A stretch of DNA of 64,000 bases from CBDCYS01 sp965224215 (GTDB lineage Bacteria > Acidobacteriota > Terriglobia > Bryobacterales > UBA6623), in the NCBI GenBank assembly GCA_965224215.1, contig CBDCYS010000037.1:248001-312000 (forward strand), in the 5' to 3' direction. The notes beneath the pieces are model-generated. The model worked only from the letters and a program-made list of their open reading frames with translations. It ran no database searches and was not told where the DNA came from. Position 1 is the first letter of the stretch, and each line of letters opens with the position of its first letter. Shown here piece after piece: positions 10,265 to 19,753 of the stretch. The position numbers were made by a program, and so were the translations under genes.

Positions 10265-11254
10265 CTACTCGCCGGCGGGCAGGGATTCCAGAATCGCCTC
10301 CAAAACCTGATCGGCCGTCTGCCCCTCGGCGTGGGCGTCGAAGTTGAGGATGATCCGGTGCCGCAACGCCGAAAGCGCCAGGGCTCGGATGTCGCCGGTG
10401 CTTACGTTGAGCCGCCCTTTCATTAGGGCGCGAACTCGGCCTGCTTGTAACAGCGACTGGGCCCCGCGTGGTGAACTGCCGTAGCGGATGTATTTCTTCG
10501 CCAGCTCATGGGCATCCCCGTGCTGAGGCTGGGTCGAGAGAATCAACCGAATCGCAAAATCTTGGACATGAGGGGCGACCAGCACTTCATGCGCCGCCCG
10601 CCTTGTGTCAAGGATCTGGTCCCGGTTCACGACCTGCTCGACAGACGGCTGCTCGAAAGTCATCGTCCGCTCAACAATCGTCGCCAGTTCGCTCTTGCTC
10701 GGATAGTCGACAATGATCTTCATCATGAAGCGGTCTAGCTGGGCTTCGGGCAGCGGATAAGTTCCCTCCATTTCGAGGGGATTTTGCGTCGCCATGACGA
10801 GGAACGGGTCTTCCAGCGGATGGGTTGTGGTGCCGCTCGTCACCGTCCTCTCCTGCATGGCTTCGAGCAACGCTGATTGGGTCCTGGGAGTTGCGCGGTT
10901 GATCTCGTCGGCAAGCACCAGATGGGCAAAGATCGGACCGGGCTCGAAACGCAGACGCTTGGAGCCGATCATGTCCGCTTCGAGAATCATGCTTCCGATA
11001 ATGTCAGCGGGCATCAGGTCTGGGGTGAACTGGATTCGTGAGTAATCCAGATGAAGAGCGCCACCGAGGGTTCGCAGCAATGTGGTCTTGCCGAGCCCAG
11101 GCACACCTTCCAGCAGTACGTGGCCACCGGCGATGAGCGCGATCAGCACGCCTTCCACGACATCGTCCTGGCCGACAATGATCTTGCCGATCTCGTCGCG
11201 CACCTGCTGTATCTGAGCAGTGATCTGTTCCAGAGAAGTTTCCGAGGATACCAT
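10265..11254 (-). CDS. MoxR-family AAA+ ATPase
   Basis: A 329-residue AAA+ ATPase. Walker A is GVPGLGKTT, Walker B is LVLADEINRA, with the MoxR hallmark EGTYPLPEAQLDRF and the sensor region MATQNPLEMEG. MoxR ATPases act as chaperone-like remodelers that help maturation of metal enzymes or cell-envelope proteins, usually with DUF58 and VWFA partners. Here the partner is the acidic membrane protein directly upstream: the upstream stop and this start share one base (TAATG), so translation is coupled. No DUF58 or VWFA gene is seen next door, which is unusual. Confidence 0.93.
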   Translation of the reverse strand: MVSSETSLEQITAQIQQVRDEIGKIIVGQDDVVEGVLIALIAGGHVLLEGVPGLGKTTLLRTLGGALHLDYSRIQFTPDLMPADIIGSMILEADMIGSKRLRFEPGPIFAHLVLADEINRATPRTQSALLEAMQERTVTSGTTTHPLEDPFLVMATQNPLEMEGTYPLPEAQLDRFMMKIIVDYPSKSELATIVERTMTFEQPSVEQVVNRDQILDTRRAAHEVLVAPHVQDFAIRLILSTQPQHGDAHELAKKYIRYGSSPRGAQSLLQAGRVRALMKGRLNVSTGDIRALALSALRHRIILNFDAHAEGQTADQVLEAILESLPAGE

Positions 11255-12723
11255 TACTTTTCCGTCTCGTTTTGAACTTGTTTAAAGTATTCCTTGATGT
11301 AAGCGCGATACGCCATTGGGATTTCATCGCGGCTCAATGCCGCGCCAGAATCGAGGTGCCCGCTTTGCCGGGGAGCGTATGCCGTGTGCGCGGTCTGCTC
11401 GGCCGATTCGGTCTCGATCATGAACTCGCCCGTGATGTCTTCGGCACGCTGCTGAAAGAGCTCACTCAGCTCGCCCATTACCTCGGCTTGCTGGGCTTCC
11501 CGGAGTTCCTTAGAGCCTTCGCCCGTCCCGGCCGTGGCGATCGATGTTTCGCTTTTCTGCTCGCTTGGCTCACTGCTGCCTTCTTCCATCGAGATTTGAT
11601 CCGAGGCCGCCTCGGCCTGGCCGCCTTCTGATTCAGACTGGCTGCCTTCTTCGGATCCCGCTTCCGAGCCGGCCGCTTCCTGACCTTTCCCCGGAGCGTC
11701 GGAGGCTTGCTCGCTGTTCGACTCCTCGCCTTTGTCGGAGGGCTTGCCTTCCGATTGCTCATCCATATTGAGCTTCGACATCATGTTGTCGAAGGCCTCT
11801 TTGAGCTTGTCCATTAGTCCTTCGGATTCCTTGTTCCATTCCGAAGACGGGTCGTTCGTATCCGAGGGATCTTCCCCCTCGGTCTCGCCGGGGCCTTGGC
11901 CGCCTTCCTCGCCGCCGAGCCCTTCATCGGAGGCCAGTTCGTCGCCGAACTCGTCCTCGGCGGATAGGCCTTCTACTTCGGGCATCACAAACTCTTCGCC
12001 CACATCGCTAGCTATGGGAATTGGCGCCATGGGGTCGATCTGCTCGGGTTCGGAGGTTTCTTCGGGTTCGGCTTCTTCCTCCCCGGTGAGTGAACGCGCT
12101 GGGTCGGTGCCGTCAGCAGGGCGCTGTTGATTTTCCTCGATCAGCAACTCCTCCTCTGGCTCGTTTCCCAGGAACGCTTGCAAGATCAGTTGCGGCAGGG
12201 GAGCTTTGAGAGACAGCGTTGGCTGTGTACCGTAGCGAACCAGGAACAGCAGGGCGATCAGAAGGGTGACTGACAAAAGTGCGTAGCTGATATGTGGGAG
12301 CTTGAAGGGGAGCGCTTCGCCCAGGTCGCCCGACCCAGCCACGTCACTGGCATGTCGGCGTTGAAGCTCCGCCCATTCCCGGCTCCCGGTGGCCTTGCTT
12401 GGATCGTGATTCAGGAAGTGGTACGCGGTTGAGATCTGATCATCGCTGTCCCAACTCGAATCGATCTGCTGAGCGACTCCGTAAGGAGTTGGTCTCGATC
12501 GCAGCCAGTGATTCGCGGCGACAGCCAAGCCGGCAACGCTGAATATCCAAAGTAAGGCAAGAGGAAAGTAGTCAGTGCCCGCCACGAGCAAGACCGCGGG
12601 CCCCACCAACGCGACCGTGGCCGCCAGCAGAGCATCACGGAAAGCGAGCTGCCCCAGGACGCGACGACGCCCCCCCTCCACTGCTGACCGCACGACTTGC
12701 GCGCTTTGATCATTGGAACCCAT
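11254..12723 (-). CDS. Membrane protein with long acidic Ser/Gly/Glu-rich region, coupled to MoxR
   Basis: A protein of about 489 residues from ATG at 12721-12723; a GTG at 12780 would add 19 residues but lies upstream of a TATAAT box, so the shorter form is preferred. The first 75 residues contain two transmembrane helices (RDALLAATVALVGPAVLLV; ALLWIFSVAGLAVAANHWL), a third follows near residue 150, and then comes about 250 residues of extremely acidic low-complexity sequence (Glu, Ser, Gly, Gln, Pro), ending in an ordered segment before the C-terminus (DEIPMAYRAYIKEYFKQV). The overall plan resembles DUF4175-type proteins found beside MoxR genes. One-base overlap with moxR indicates an operon. 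Function unknown; a MoxR client or membrane partner is inferred. Confidence 0.8.
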   Translation of the reverse strand: MGSNDQSAQVVRSAVEGGRRRVLGQLAFRDALLAATVALVGPAVLLVAGTDYFPLALLWIFSVAGLAVAANHWLRSRPTPYGVAQQIDSSWDSDDQISTAYHFLNHDPSKATGSREWAELQRRHASDVAGSGDLGEALPFKLPHISYALLSVTLLIALLFLVRYGTQPTLSLKAPLPQLILQAFLGNEPEEELLIEENQQRPADGTDPARSLTGEEEAEPEETSEPEQIDPMAPIPIASDVGEEFVMPEVEGLSAEDEFGDELASDEGLGGEEGGQGPGETEGEDPSDTNDPSSEWNKESEGLMDKLKEAFDNMMSKLNMDEQSEGKPSDKGEESNSEQASDAPGKGQEAAGSEAGSEEGSQSESEGGQAEAASDQISMEEGSSEPSEQKSETSIATAGTGEGSKELREAQQAEVMGELSELFQQRAEDITGEFMIETESAEQTAHTAYAPRQSGHLDSGAALSRDEIPMAYRAYIKEYFKQVQNETEK

Positions 12724-12744
12724 TGTGCTGATAGTCGATTCACT

Positions 12745-12750
12745 ATTATA
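12745..12750 (-). promoter_or_regulatory. Possible -10 box for the membrane protein/MoxR operon
   Basis: Reverse complement of 12745-12750 is a perfect TATAAT, about 21 bp upstream of the preferred ATG at 12723. No good -35 hexamer is present at the normal spacing, so this rests on the -10 alone. If used, the leader would be very short. Confidence 0.3.
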
Positions 12751-12873
12751 GGGGTCCGGCAGGGTGCGGATTGTTGCCACGGCAGCTTGTGGGAGGTGTC
12801 ACAACCGCTTTCGCGACATCGCTTGGCGGCTCCCGAAGTTGAACGAGAAGAGGCCGACGACTAGCTGAGGACG

Positions 12874-13770
12874 CTACGGGAAATCTAACATCATCCCGAT
12901 CGCGAGCATCACGTGTTTTTTCCGGACTCCGGTCGCACGACTGACGAAGCTCACATGCGGACTGGCCTCCATGTACCAGGTCACCGGGCCGTCGTCGATC
13001 TCCAGGATGGCGCGATAAAAGACGCTGGGGACGCCCGTGATGCTGGGTGTGCTCTTGTTGCCTGGCAAGCTGTGGGTCCCAGTAGCCCCCAGGCCGTGCC
13101 GGTAGGTGAACACAGCTCCGCGCCGGATGGTTCCCAGCTTATGACGTTTGGTCAACTGCAAGGTCAGCCATTCTCCATGCTCCTTGGCGTCCCACAGGTA
13201 GTCAGCATTGAACGTCAATCCTAGGAACGTGGGGTATTCGGCTCCGCCGATGAAGAAGATTGACCGAGAACTAAATAAATCCTTCGGATTGGAGTAGTAG
13301 GAGATCCCCCCATAGACGTGGACCCTGGCAAGGGGCTCGAACATCCCCCGGGCCTGAAAGCGCTTTTCCTCAAACACCCTGGCATCGTGCAGCGAGTACC
13401 AGGCGGAGATCTCACCGTCCACTTTGCGGCACTGAACATTGTTCAATCGAGCGGTGAGCATACTTTGCTGCACGGGCGGGAAATAACCGCCCTTGGCGAG
13501 CACCAGACCCGTCGTTCGCCGATTGTCGTTCCGCAGCGAGGCGTCTATCGACGCGGAGGGAACATTGCAGCCTCGCTTTTCACCGGAATCAGAGCCAGAG
13601 CGAGGAAATCGGACCTCCGGGCTGTCGGGAAATTGCGCGAGGCTGAAGTTGGTCAGGCGGGACGGTGTCGACGCTAGCTCAGGATCAGCGGCTTGCAGGG
13701 GCGCGGTCAAGACGAGGGAGGCGGCCACGATCGAAGCCCATACCACTGGGTTGCGAAAAAAAGCAGGCAC
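12874..13770 (-). CDS. Exported hypothetical protein, probably beta-rich
   Basis: A 298-residue protein with a clear signal peptide (NPVVWASIVAASLVLTAPLQAA). The mature region is full of alternating hydrophobic/polar stretches with aromatics (GTIRRGAVFTYRHGLG, GPVTWYMEASPHVSF), consistent with an outer-membrane or periplasmic beta-barrel, and the C-terminus (LAIGMMLDFP) resembles a final strand. I do not recognise a family. It stands alone between the MoxR operon and the divergent small gene at 13976. Codon use and length support a real gene. Confidence 0.7.
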   Translation of the reverse strand: MPAFFRNPVVWASIVAASLVLTAPLQAADPELASTPSRLTNFSLAQFPDSPEVRFPRSGSDSGEKRGCNVPSASIDASLRNDNRRTTGLVLAKGGYFPPVQQSMLTARLNNVQCRKVDGEISAWYSLHDARVFEEKRFQARGMFEPLARVHVYGGISYYSNPKDLFSSRSIFFIGGAEYPTFLGLTFNADYLWDAKEHGEWLTLQLTKRHKLGTIRRGAVFTYRHGLGATGTHSLPGNKSTPSITGVPSVFYRAILEIDDGPVTWYMEASPHVSFVSRATGVRKKHVMLAIGMMLDFP

Positions 13771-13975
13771 CCCTCAGGATGCCATACCGGCGGGTTGGGC
13801 TCGGGAAATTGCGCTTCGGCCGATAAGGTATTCGAACCGAATGATCGGCGTCCCAAGCGTTTGCGCGGGTCCATTCGGCCAACGGCGACGAACGATACAG
13901 GTCGAATGAGACGGACAATGCGTGATAAGATGGTGGTGAGCGTTGGCCAGTAGGATTTGGCCGGGGGATATTTAA

Positions 13976-14209
13976 GTGAAGACAAAGACCGGTTCGATGC
14001 GCGTTCCCGAACAGCCCGCCATAGATCCTCGGGTGCTGGAAGCCGCCAAGATGACCGTCTTCGAGCCCAAACCGGAAAAGACGTTTGCCTGCCGCGTTTG
14101 CGACTCGACCGGAGCGACCGAGCAGTCCGATCGCTTGTGCTGGGTTTGCTTGCGGCTCAAGATCAGCGCCTGGAAAGACACCGAGCAGCAGATGATGTTC
14201 ACCGAGTGA
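13976..14209 (+). CDS. Small CxxC...CxxC zinc-ribbon-like protein
   Basis: A 77-residue protein starting at GTG 13976. It has two Cys pairs, CRVC at about residue 39 and CWVC at about residue 55, in the sequence CRVCDSTGATEQ...LCWVC, which is the pattern of a small zinc ribbon or treble-clef finger. A purine-rich stretch (GGGGGATA) lies upstream but spacing is not ideal. Role unknown; such proteins may bind nucleic acid or act as small adaptors. Real-gene likelihood rests on the paired cysteines and lack of a better frame. Confidence 0.55.
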   Translation: MKTKTGSMRVPEQPAIDPRVLEAAKMTVFEPKPEKTFACRVCDSTGATEQSDRLCWVCLRLKISAWKDTEQQMMFTE

Positions 14210-14306
14210 ACGTCAAATAACTCCCTTCCTCCGTGCGCCCGCAAGTACGGTATTCCGCTTGAGCTGTGCTCCATTCGTCAGCGCGGTCTCTTCTGCGCAC
14301 CCTTTG

Positions 14307-15266
14307 CTACAACTCACTCAACTCGACGGTTGATGTTCCCAGCTTGCCGACAACGATCCCCGCGGCATTGTTAGCCAGCGTCGCGGAATCGGCGAGCGAA
14401 GCTGCCGAGGCTAGCGCTAGAGTGAGCACGGCAAGGACCGTGTCTCCCGCGCCCGTTACGTCATAAACGTTCTTGGCAATGGCTGGGATGTGAAGAGGTT
14501 CAGCCGAACTCGAGAAGACCGACATCCCTTCGGCCCCACGTGTCAGCAGGACGCTACCTCCATCGAGCAACTCCCCAAGCGAGCGGCCCGCGTCTACGAT
14601 GGCTTGCCCACCGCGAAGCGCAACCCCGAGAATCGCCTCCGCTTCTCTTACGTTCGGCGTGACGACCGTTGCTCCGCGGTATTTTGAGAAATTCGTACCC
14701 TTGGGATCGACCACGACGGGTTTGTTAAGCTCTCTGGCTAGCTGAATGACGCGGCGAGCGACGCGGGGAGAAATGACCCCTTTGCCATAGTCGGAAATGG
14801 CGCAGGCATCTACGCCGTAGAGCCTCTCCTCGATGCCGCTGAGCAGGTCGTCTTCCGCACCTGCCTCAAGCTCGGAGATTCGTTCGGCGTCCACCCTGAC
14901 CACCTGCTGGCTGTGCGCGATGACCCGGAGCTTGCTGCTTGTTGGGCGATCGCCGACCGTGAAGAGCCCCTTCGTGTCAACGCCCGTTTCTATGAGTACT
15001 TCCCGAAGATGTTGACCTTTACTGTCTTCTCCGATGACGCTTGCGAGGAACGCCTGACCCTTGAGGGACGCCACGTTGGCGGCAACGTTCGCCGCGCCGC
15101 CGCAGGCATAGCTGCGCCTCTGAACGTTAACAACAGGTACGGGGGCCTCGGGTGAAATCCGGTTGACTTCGCCCCAAACGTACTCGTCGAGCATGACGTC
15201 ACCGATGATGAGAATCTTCTTCCCCGAGAAGTTGCTGAGGAGTCGTTTCCTAGTTTGTTCTGTCAT
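14307..15266 (-). CDS. hldA: D-glycero-beta-D-manno-heptose-7-phosphate kinase (RfaE1/HldA)
   Basis: A PfkB-family sugar kinase of about 319 residues from the ATG at 15266 (sequence MTEQTRKRLL); an upstream start at 15353 would add residues not typical of the family. Diagnostic segments are KILIIGDVMLDEYVWGEVNR, ISPEAPVPVV, GGAANVAANVASL and the C-terminal PfkB signature DVTGAGDTVLAVL with the catalytic Asp. This is the kinase half of HldE, phosphorylating heptose-7-P in ADP-heptose synthesis for lipopolysaccharide core. The nucleotidyltransferase half is not fused here, so a separate HldC-like enzyme is expected elsewhere. A flippase-like membrane gene lies just upstream on the same strand. 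Confidence 0.9.
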   Translation of the reverse strand: MTEQTRKRLLSNFSGKKILIIGDVMLDEYVWGEVNRISPEAPVPVVNVQRRSYACGGAANVAANVASLKGQAFLASVIGEDSKGQHLREVLIETGVDTKGLFTVGDRPTSSKLRVIAHSQQVVRVDAERISELEAGAEDDLLSGIEERLYGVDACAISDYGKGVISPRVARRVIQLARELNKPVVVDPKGTNFSKYRGATVVTPNVREAEAILGVALRGGQAIVDAGRSLGELLDGGSVLLTRGAEGMSVFSSSAEPLHIPAIAKNVYDVTGAGDTVLAVLTLALASAASLADSATLANNAAGIVVGKLGTSTVELSEL

Positions 15267-15407
15267 CGCCTGAGGCAAGCTCTCCGCATTAGGTCCAAAC
15301 GGCAACCCTAGCATGCTCAAACGGCGGAATCCAATTGAAGGTCCGGTCCGCAAGAACGGGTCGATGGGTCCTGACGCCTCTCAGTTGGAGAGCGTTGACC
15401 GCCGGAA

Positions 15408-16421
15408 TCAACTGGCCGGCTCGCGTAGAGTTTCAGGGTGAGCCGCGTCTTTCCGTCGGGAAACGTATGCCCATAGCCCAGTTAGGTAAACACAAATGAC
15501 CACGAACTGAAAAACGGTACATGCATCCGCGCCGAGGCTGCCTCCGCCATCTGGGAGGAACGAGAACAGCGCCACGAACGCAGCCTGACCGGTCCCCACC
15601 CCGCCTGGTGATATGGGAATAGCGGTGGCGAGCAGCCCGAGCGGCACGAGGAAAACAAAATGCCCGTACGCCTCTCCGGTATACCCGACGGCCACCGTTG
15701 CCAAATAAAACGCGTAACTCGCCAGCACGTGAATCGGCAGCGTTACGGCAAAGGCCGTGGCGATCGCGGCGGGCTGCCGGTGGTAGGCTTTGGCGGCCTC
15801 AAGGCAATTTGAAAGAACACCTCTCAACGGCAGTCTCCGGCTCAGTCTTGTCGCGGAGTCGCCGCCTTTCTGCGTGCCGCCTTTCCGCGCGATGATCCCG
15901 CCGATCACGAGAATCGCCAGGCCAATTAGCGCTCCCCCGCCCGCAAAGGTCGATAATGCGATCAGGGTTTTGCTTTCGAGCACGGCGGAAAGATTCAACA
16001 GGGCTCCGGCACTTGTAACGGTCAGCAGGCCCAACAAGCCGATGAAGCGATCCAAGAAGATCGTCATGACAGCCTGTGGCTTTTTGCTCGGAGCGTCGAG
16101 AGACACGTAATAGGCCTTGACGAGATCACCTCCAACCGAGCCAGGCATGAATAGCGTCGACGCTAGGCCGATCATCGTTAGGCTAAGCGCCCGCCGGTAG
16201 GAGAGCCGGATATCCTGAGTCCGCAGCAACAGTTGCCAACGCCATGTGAAGACCAAGACTTGCGTGAAGACGACTCCGGCGATCACCAGCAACAGTGGCC
16301 AGCGGTTCGCCGCCGACACGACTTTGGAAGGCTCTAGGCGCCCGCTCTGAACGAGCCAAGCGATCAAGCCCCCCGCAAATACAAGCTTGAGTAGCGTGAC
16401 TAGATGACGGGAGTAGCGCAT
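15408..16421 (-). CDS. Flippase-like / LPG synthase transmembrane-region family protein
   Basis: A 337-residue polytopic membrane protein with about eight hydrophobic segments (LLVIAGVVFTQVLVFTW, IGLLGLLTVTSAGALL, ALIGLAILVIGGIIA, GHFVFLVPLGLLATAIPI). Family signatures are SLTMIGLASTLFMPGSVGGDLVKAYY and the C-terminal SPGGVGTGQAAF. It belongs to the lysylphosphatidylglycerol synthase transmembrane-region/UPF0104 group (AglD-like), thought to act in lipid or polyprenyl-sugar translocation. It precedes the heptose kinase gene on the same strand, consistent with an envelope glycolipid function. The catalytic LPG synthase domain is absent. Confidence 0.85.
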   Translation of the reverse strand: MRYSRHLVTLLKLVFAGGLIAWLVQSGRLEPSKVVSAANRWPLLLVIAGVVFTQVLVFTWRWQLLLRTQDIRLSYRRALSLTMIGLASTLFMPGSVGGDLVKAYYVSLDAPSKKPQAVMTIFLDRFIGLLGLLTVTSAGALLNLSAVLESKTLIALSTFAGGGALIGLAILVIGGIIARKGGTQKGGDSATRLSRRLPLRGVLSNCLEAAKAYHRQPAAIATAFAVTLPIHVLASYAFYLATVAVGYTGEAYGHFVFLVPLGLLATAIPISPGGVGTGQAAFVALFSFLPDGGGSLGADACTVFQFVVICVYLTGLWAYVSRRKDAAHPETLREPAS

Positions 16422-16542
16422 CCGTTCAAAGGTGCTGGGGCGTGGGTTGTTTCCGCTTTGACTGGGGTCGACTCAGAATACCGCGGCGCATCAATACCGC
16501 AGTACTATCACTGACGATCCGTGACGGGTGGCTGCTAAGACG

Positions 16543-17868
16543 TCAGGCCTGCTGCCTCTCTTGCTTGAAATCCCAGTGCACGATTCGGTCGCTCTCCGCC
16601 GAGTCGTTGATTAGGTGCGCGCATGCCGCCGCCCGATGGCCGACCATCTCGTCTTCGATCGTTGGTTTGCGGCCGCGAACCGAGTCGAAGAAACTCTGAA
16701 AATGCTGCACGGTTGAGTCTTGGCCGGTTTCTTTGAACTCTTCTTGATCACGCTCCATCGACGGTTTGCGCGTTTGGGGCAACTCCGCCGTGCGAACTTT
16801 TTCGTTTTGGTAGTACTGCTGCTCCAGCTCCCGAGGCCAAGCCTGGACGATCCAGCGGTTGTCTTCTCGCCCGCGGTTGGTTACAAACGTGAGTTTCGAA
16901 AAACCGATAACGAGCGTCCCCTCGGTTCCCAGAATCTGAAATGTCTGTCCGCCGGTGAATTGGTTATTGAAAGTGGAACTCAGATTAGCGGTGAATCCTT
17001 CCGGATATTCCAGAATTGCGTTCAGCGTATCGGGCACATCGCGGCTCTCTTTCCATCGATACAACTGGCTGCGGCCGACGACGGTGGAGGGCATCTTGGC
17101 GTCCATGATGAAGTGAATCGTTGTGCAAAGATGCACGAATAAGTCAGTCGCAATGCCGCCGGAATAGTCACGGTAGCAGCGCCACTGGAAGAAGCGCTCC
17201 AAATCGTAAGGCCTCTGCTCGGCGGGACCCAAGAACGCCTTCCAGTCGACCGTCTCCGGCGAGGCGTCGGGAGGGATCGGATAGATCCACGCCCCGCTGG
17301 CGGTGTTGCGGTTGTAGCTGGCGCGGATCATGGTGACCTTCCCCAGTCGGCCCGCACGAATCATTTCGCGGGCTTTCTGCTGGGTGCGGGAGCTGATTCC
17401 CTGGCTGCCCACTTGGAGCAGGTGTCCGCTTTTCTTAACGGCAGCGGCAATCTCCAAGCCCTCGTCAATCGTGTAGGTGAGCGGTTTCTCGCAGTAGACA
17501 TCTTTGCCTGCTTCGAGGGCTTCGATCACATGGGTCTTGTGCCAGTGGTCGGGAGTCGCTACGGTGACGATGTCGATGCTATCGTCGGCGATGATTCCCT
17601 TGTAGTTCTTGTGGGTTTTGGCCTTTCTGCCTGTCCTCTCGACGGCCCTTTCCATGCGGCCGCGGTAGGCGTCGGAGACCGCGACAATCTCGGTTCCATC
17701 CACCTGCTTGATGGCCTCGATCAATTCCTGCGCCCGGGAGCCGACGCCGATCATGCCGACCGTTATGCGATCGTTGGGGCCCCAACGGTTGGCGGCGCTC
17801 GCCAGTGAGCTGGCCGAGGCACCGGCCGCTGCGCCTAGGAATGTTCGTCTCGTCACGTTGTTGGTCAT
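16543..17868 (-). CDS. Gfo/Idh/MocA family oxidoreductase, Tat-exported
   Basis: A 441-residue protein with a twin-arginine-like N-terminus (RRTFLGAAAGASASSLASA) followed by the Rossmann opening ITVGMIGVGSRAQELIEA, and the hallmark CEKPLTYTIDEG motif at about residue 130 with its catalytic-type Lys. It binds NAD(P) and typically oxidises or dehydrates sugars. Tat-exported members of this family are abundant in Acidobacteria and Planctomycetes and work on sugar derivatives in the periplasm together with DUF1080-type proteins. It is monocistronic here. The substrate is not evident. Confidence 0.92.
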   Translation of the reverse strand: MTNNVTRRTFLGAAAGASASSLASAANRWGPNDRITVGMIGVGSRAQELIEAIKQVDGTEIVAVSDAYRGRMERAVERTGRKAKTHKNYKGIIADDSIDIVTVATPDHWHKTHVIEALEAGKDVYCEKPLTYTIDEGLEIAAAVKKSGHLLQVGSQGISSRTQQKAREMIRAGRLGKVTMIRASYNRNTASGAWIYPIPPDASPETVDWKAFLGPAEQRPYDLERFFQWRCYRDYSGGIATDLFVHLCTTIHFIMDAKMPSTVVGRSQLYRWKESRDVPDTLNAILEYPEGFTANLSSTFNNQFTGGQTFQILGTEGTLVIGFSKLTFVTNRGREDNRWIVQAWPRELEQQYYQNEKVRTAELPQTRKPSMERDQEEFKETGQDSTVQHFQSFFDSVRGRKPTIEDEMVGHRAAACAHLINDSAESDRIVHWDFKQERQQA

Positions 17869-18210
17869 GTCCTGGCTCCAGAAGTGGGCGATTCAGCCGA
17901 TTCGTCCTTCGTGCTGATGTCTCTAGTGTAGTGCGCTGAGCTAGCACCAGGGATCAGCAGTCCGGCGATCGAGGAAGTGTGCCGCAGGCGACGGCTGGTG
18001 CGGAACAAGCGCCCTGGTGCGCGCTCCCGGCACTTGGCGACCGCAAGTTCCCCGAACTCTCGGGTTCGACTGTCTGAGCCACTACCGTCCTCGCGCAGGC
18101 ACTGCCGGAGGGTGGCGTCGCCGACGTCGGCCTTGCGGACGGCGGAGATCGAAGGCGACTCGGCGAGCGCCATGAGTGCGCGGTTTTGATGGGTGGAGAG
18201 CCGGTCGAGA

Positions 18211-18377
18211 TGGTTTCCGTGATTCGCGCTGTCAGCGGTTTTCAGCGGGTTTCGGCTATGTTCGCTTATCCTAATTAGTAGACCTCAGTTTTCGCGATTT
18301 CGTTTATATTTTCTTAACATGATTTCCGCGGGTCGGACGTGCTGACTACCCTCGACCGCGCCCTTGCGGGCGCGGCT
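18211..18377 (-). repeat. Dispersed repeat, inverted copy of 1193-1376
   Basis: The reverse complement of this stretch follows 1193-1376 almost base for base. It lies in the 17869-18378 interval, which otherwise holds no supported gene, and it ends just beside the decayed IS110 transposase gene. Its right end (GAGCCGCG on the minus strand) is the same short motif that recurs at 6399 and 63042. Confidence 0.8.
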
Positions 18378-18378
18378 C

Positions 18379-19753
18379 CTAAGGAACACTTGCTGCTGCG
18401 GACGGGGTGAGCGGGACCAGAGCAAAGCCGAGGCTGCGGGCACGCGATCGCAGACGGGCCTCGTGGCGTTTTCGCTGGCGTTGCTGTTCTCGCTGGAACA
18501 CGCTTTCGTCGTAGGCCTCCCCCGTGGTCACCAGGTGATAGATGATTCGCGCCAGTTTGTGCGCCGTCGCGGTCACTGCCGCCGCCGGTCCCAGCCGGGC
18601 GCGCATGCGGCGATGGTGATCGCCCAGATGGGACTTGTCGTGAGCCAGCGATTGCGCCGCCATGCGCAACGCCGCGGCCAGACGGTTTTTCACCTGCCGC
18701 TTTCCGCGTTTGACAACCTTGCCGCCCGTGACGTTATTGTCCGGACAAAGCGCTATCCAGGAGCTGAAGGCAGCCGAGTTCTCAAACTTGGAAAAGTCGG
18801 TCCCGACTTCTCCGATCACGGCTTGCGCGCTCAGCGCTTGCAGACCCAGGAACAGCCGTCAGGTCCGTGCCCAGCACGCGATAGCAATGCGCCTGCAAGT
18901 CGAAGTGCGCCTCGTTGCCGCGCCGCTTGCGCCGCGACGGCGCCAACGCCGGCTCGCTCACAGCGGCCTTCGCCGGCAGGCTGACAAACCGTTTTTCGAT
19001 CTCTCGATCGCAATCGATGATCTGCCGCTGGTAGTACCGATAGCTTTCCAGCGCCTGCCGCAAAGTGAACAAATGCTCGTCGCGATAGTTCCCCCCGAGC
19101 GCCTAGGCGATCGTTGCCTCCGAGGAGCGCACGCGCGGGTCGCGTAACTTCGCCAACACCAGCGGATCGCGTTCACCCGCTAGGATGCTGTCGACAATGC
19201 GCAGCCCCGTCACCCCGGCCAGATTCGACAGCACGTGGTGCAGTTGCAGGTTCATCTGGTCCAGCGCTTTCTGCATGTGCTGCACGTGCGCCGCGGCGTA
19301 GCGCACCAGATTCTGACGATGCCGCAGCAGCACCCGCAAGGCGCAAATCTCACTCGCCGGACGAAACGACGCGCGCAGCAGCCCGACCGAATGCAGGTAC
19401 TGCAGCTATTGGCAATCGAGCACGTCCGTTTTGCGTCCGGGCACGTGCTTGACGTGCTGCGCGTTGACCAAACAGACCTCGAAGCCGCGCGCCTCGAGGA
19501 TGTCGAACAGGGGAATCCAGAAAACGCCAGTCGACTCCATGGCGACAGTCTTGACGCCGCACTCGTGAAGCCAGGCGGCGAGCTTCTCGAGTTCGACCGT
19601 GAATGTGGCAAAGCTGCGAACCGGTTCGGGGTCACGGCCGGGGTGGACGGCGACGTAGACTTCCGTGGCGCCGACATCGATGCCGGCCGCGTCGTTACGG
19701 ATCGTCGCGGGCTCGACTTGGCGAGCCGGTCTCCTACATTTGCGTTTGCGCAT
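18379..19753 (-). pseudogene. IS110-family transposase, decayed
   Basis: The N-terminal part (GIDVGATEVYVAVHPGRDPE, MESTGVFWIPLFDILE, VNAQHVKHVPGRKTDVLDCQ) is the DEDD RuvC-like catalytic domain of IS110 transposases. It is broken by an in-frame TAG at about 19403 where a Trp codon is expected (DCQ*LQYLHS), a second TAG at about 19103 (SSEATIA*ALGGNYRDEHLF), and a single-base insertion near 18844 that shifts the frame between LGTDLTAVPG and LQALSAQAVIGEVGTDFS. The C-terminal IS116/IS110/IS902 domain then continues to 18379 (SWIALCPDNNVTGGK). Full length would be about 455 residues, normal for the family. IS110 elements lack terminal inverted repeats, so exact ends are not assigned. Confidence 0.9.

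Noticed and set aside
18364..18984. Plus-strand frame opposite the IS110 gene
   Set aside because: Shadow of the decayed transposase on the minus strand.
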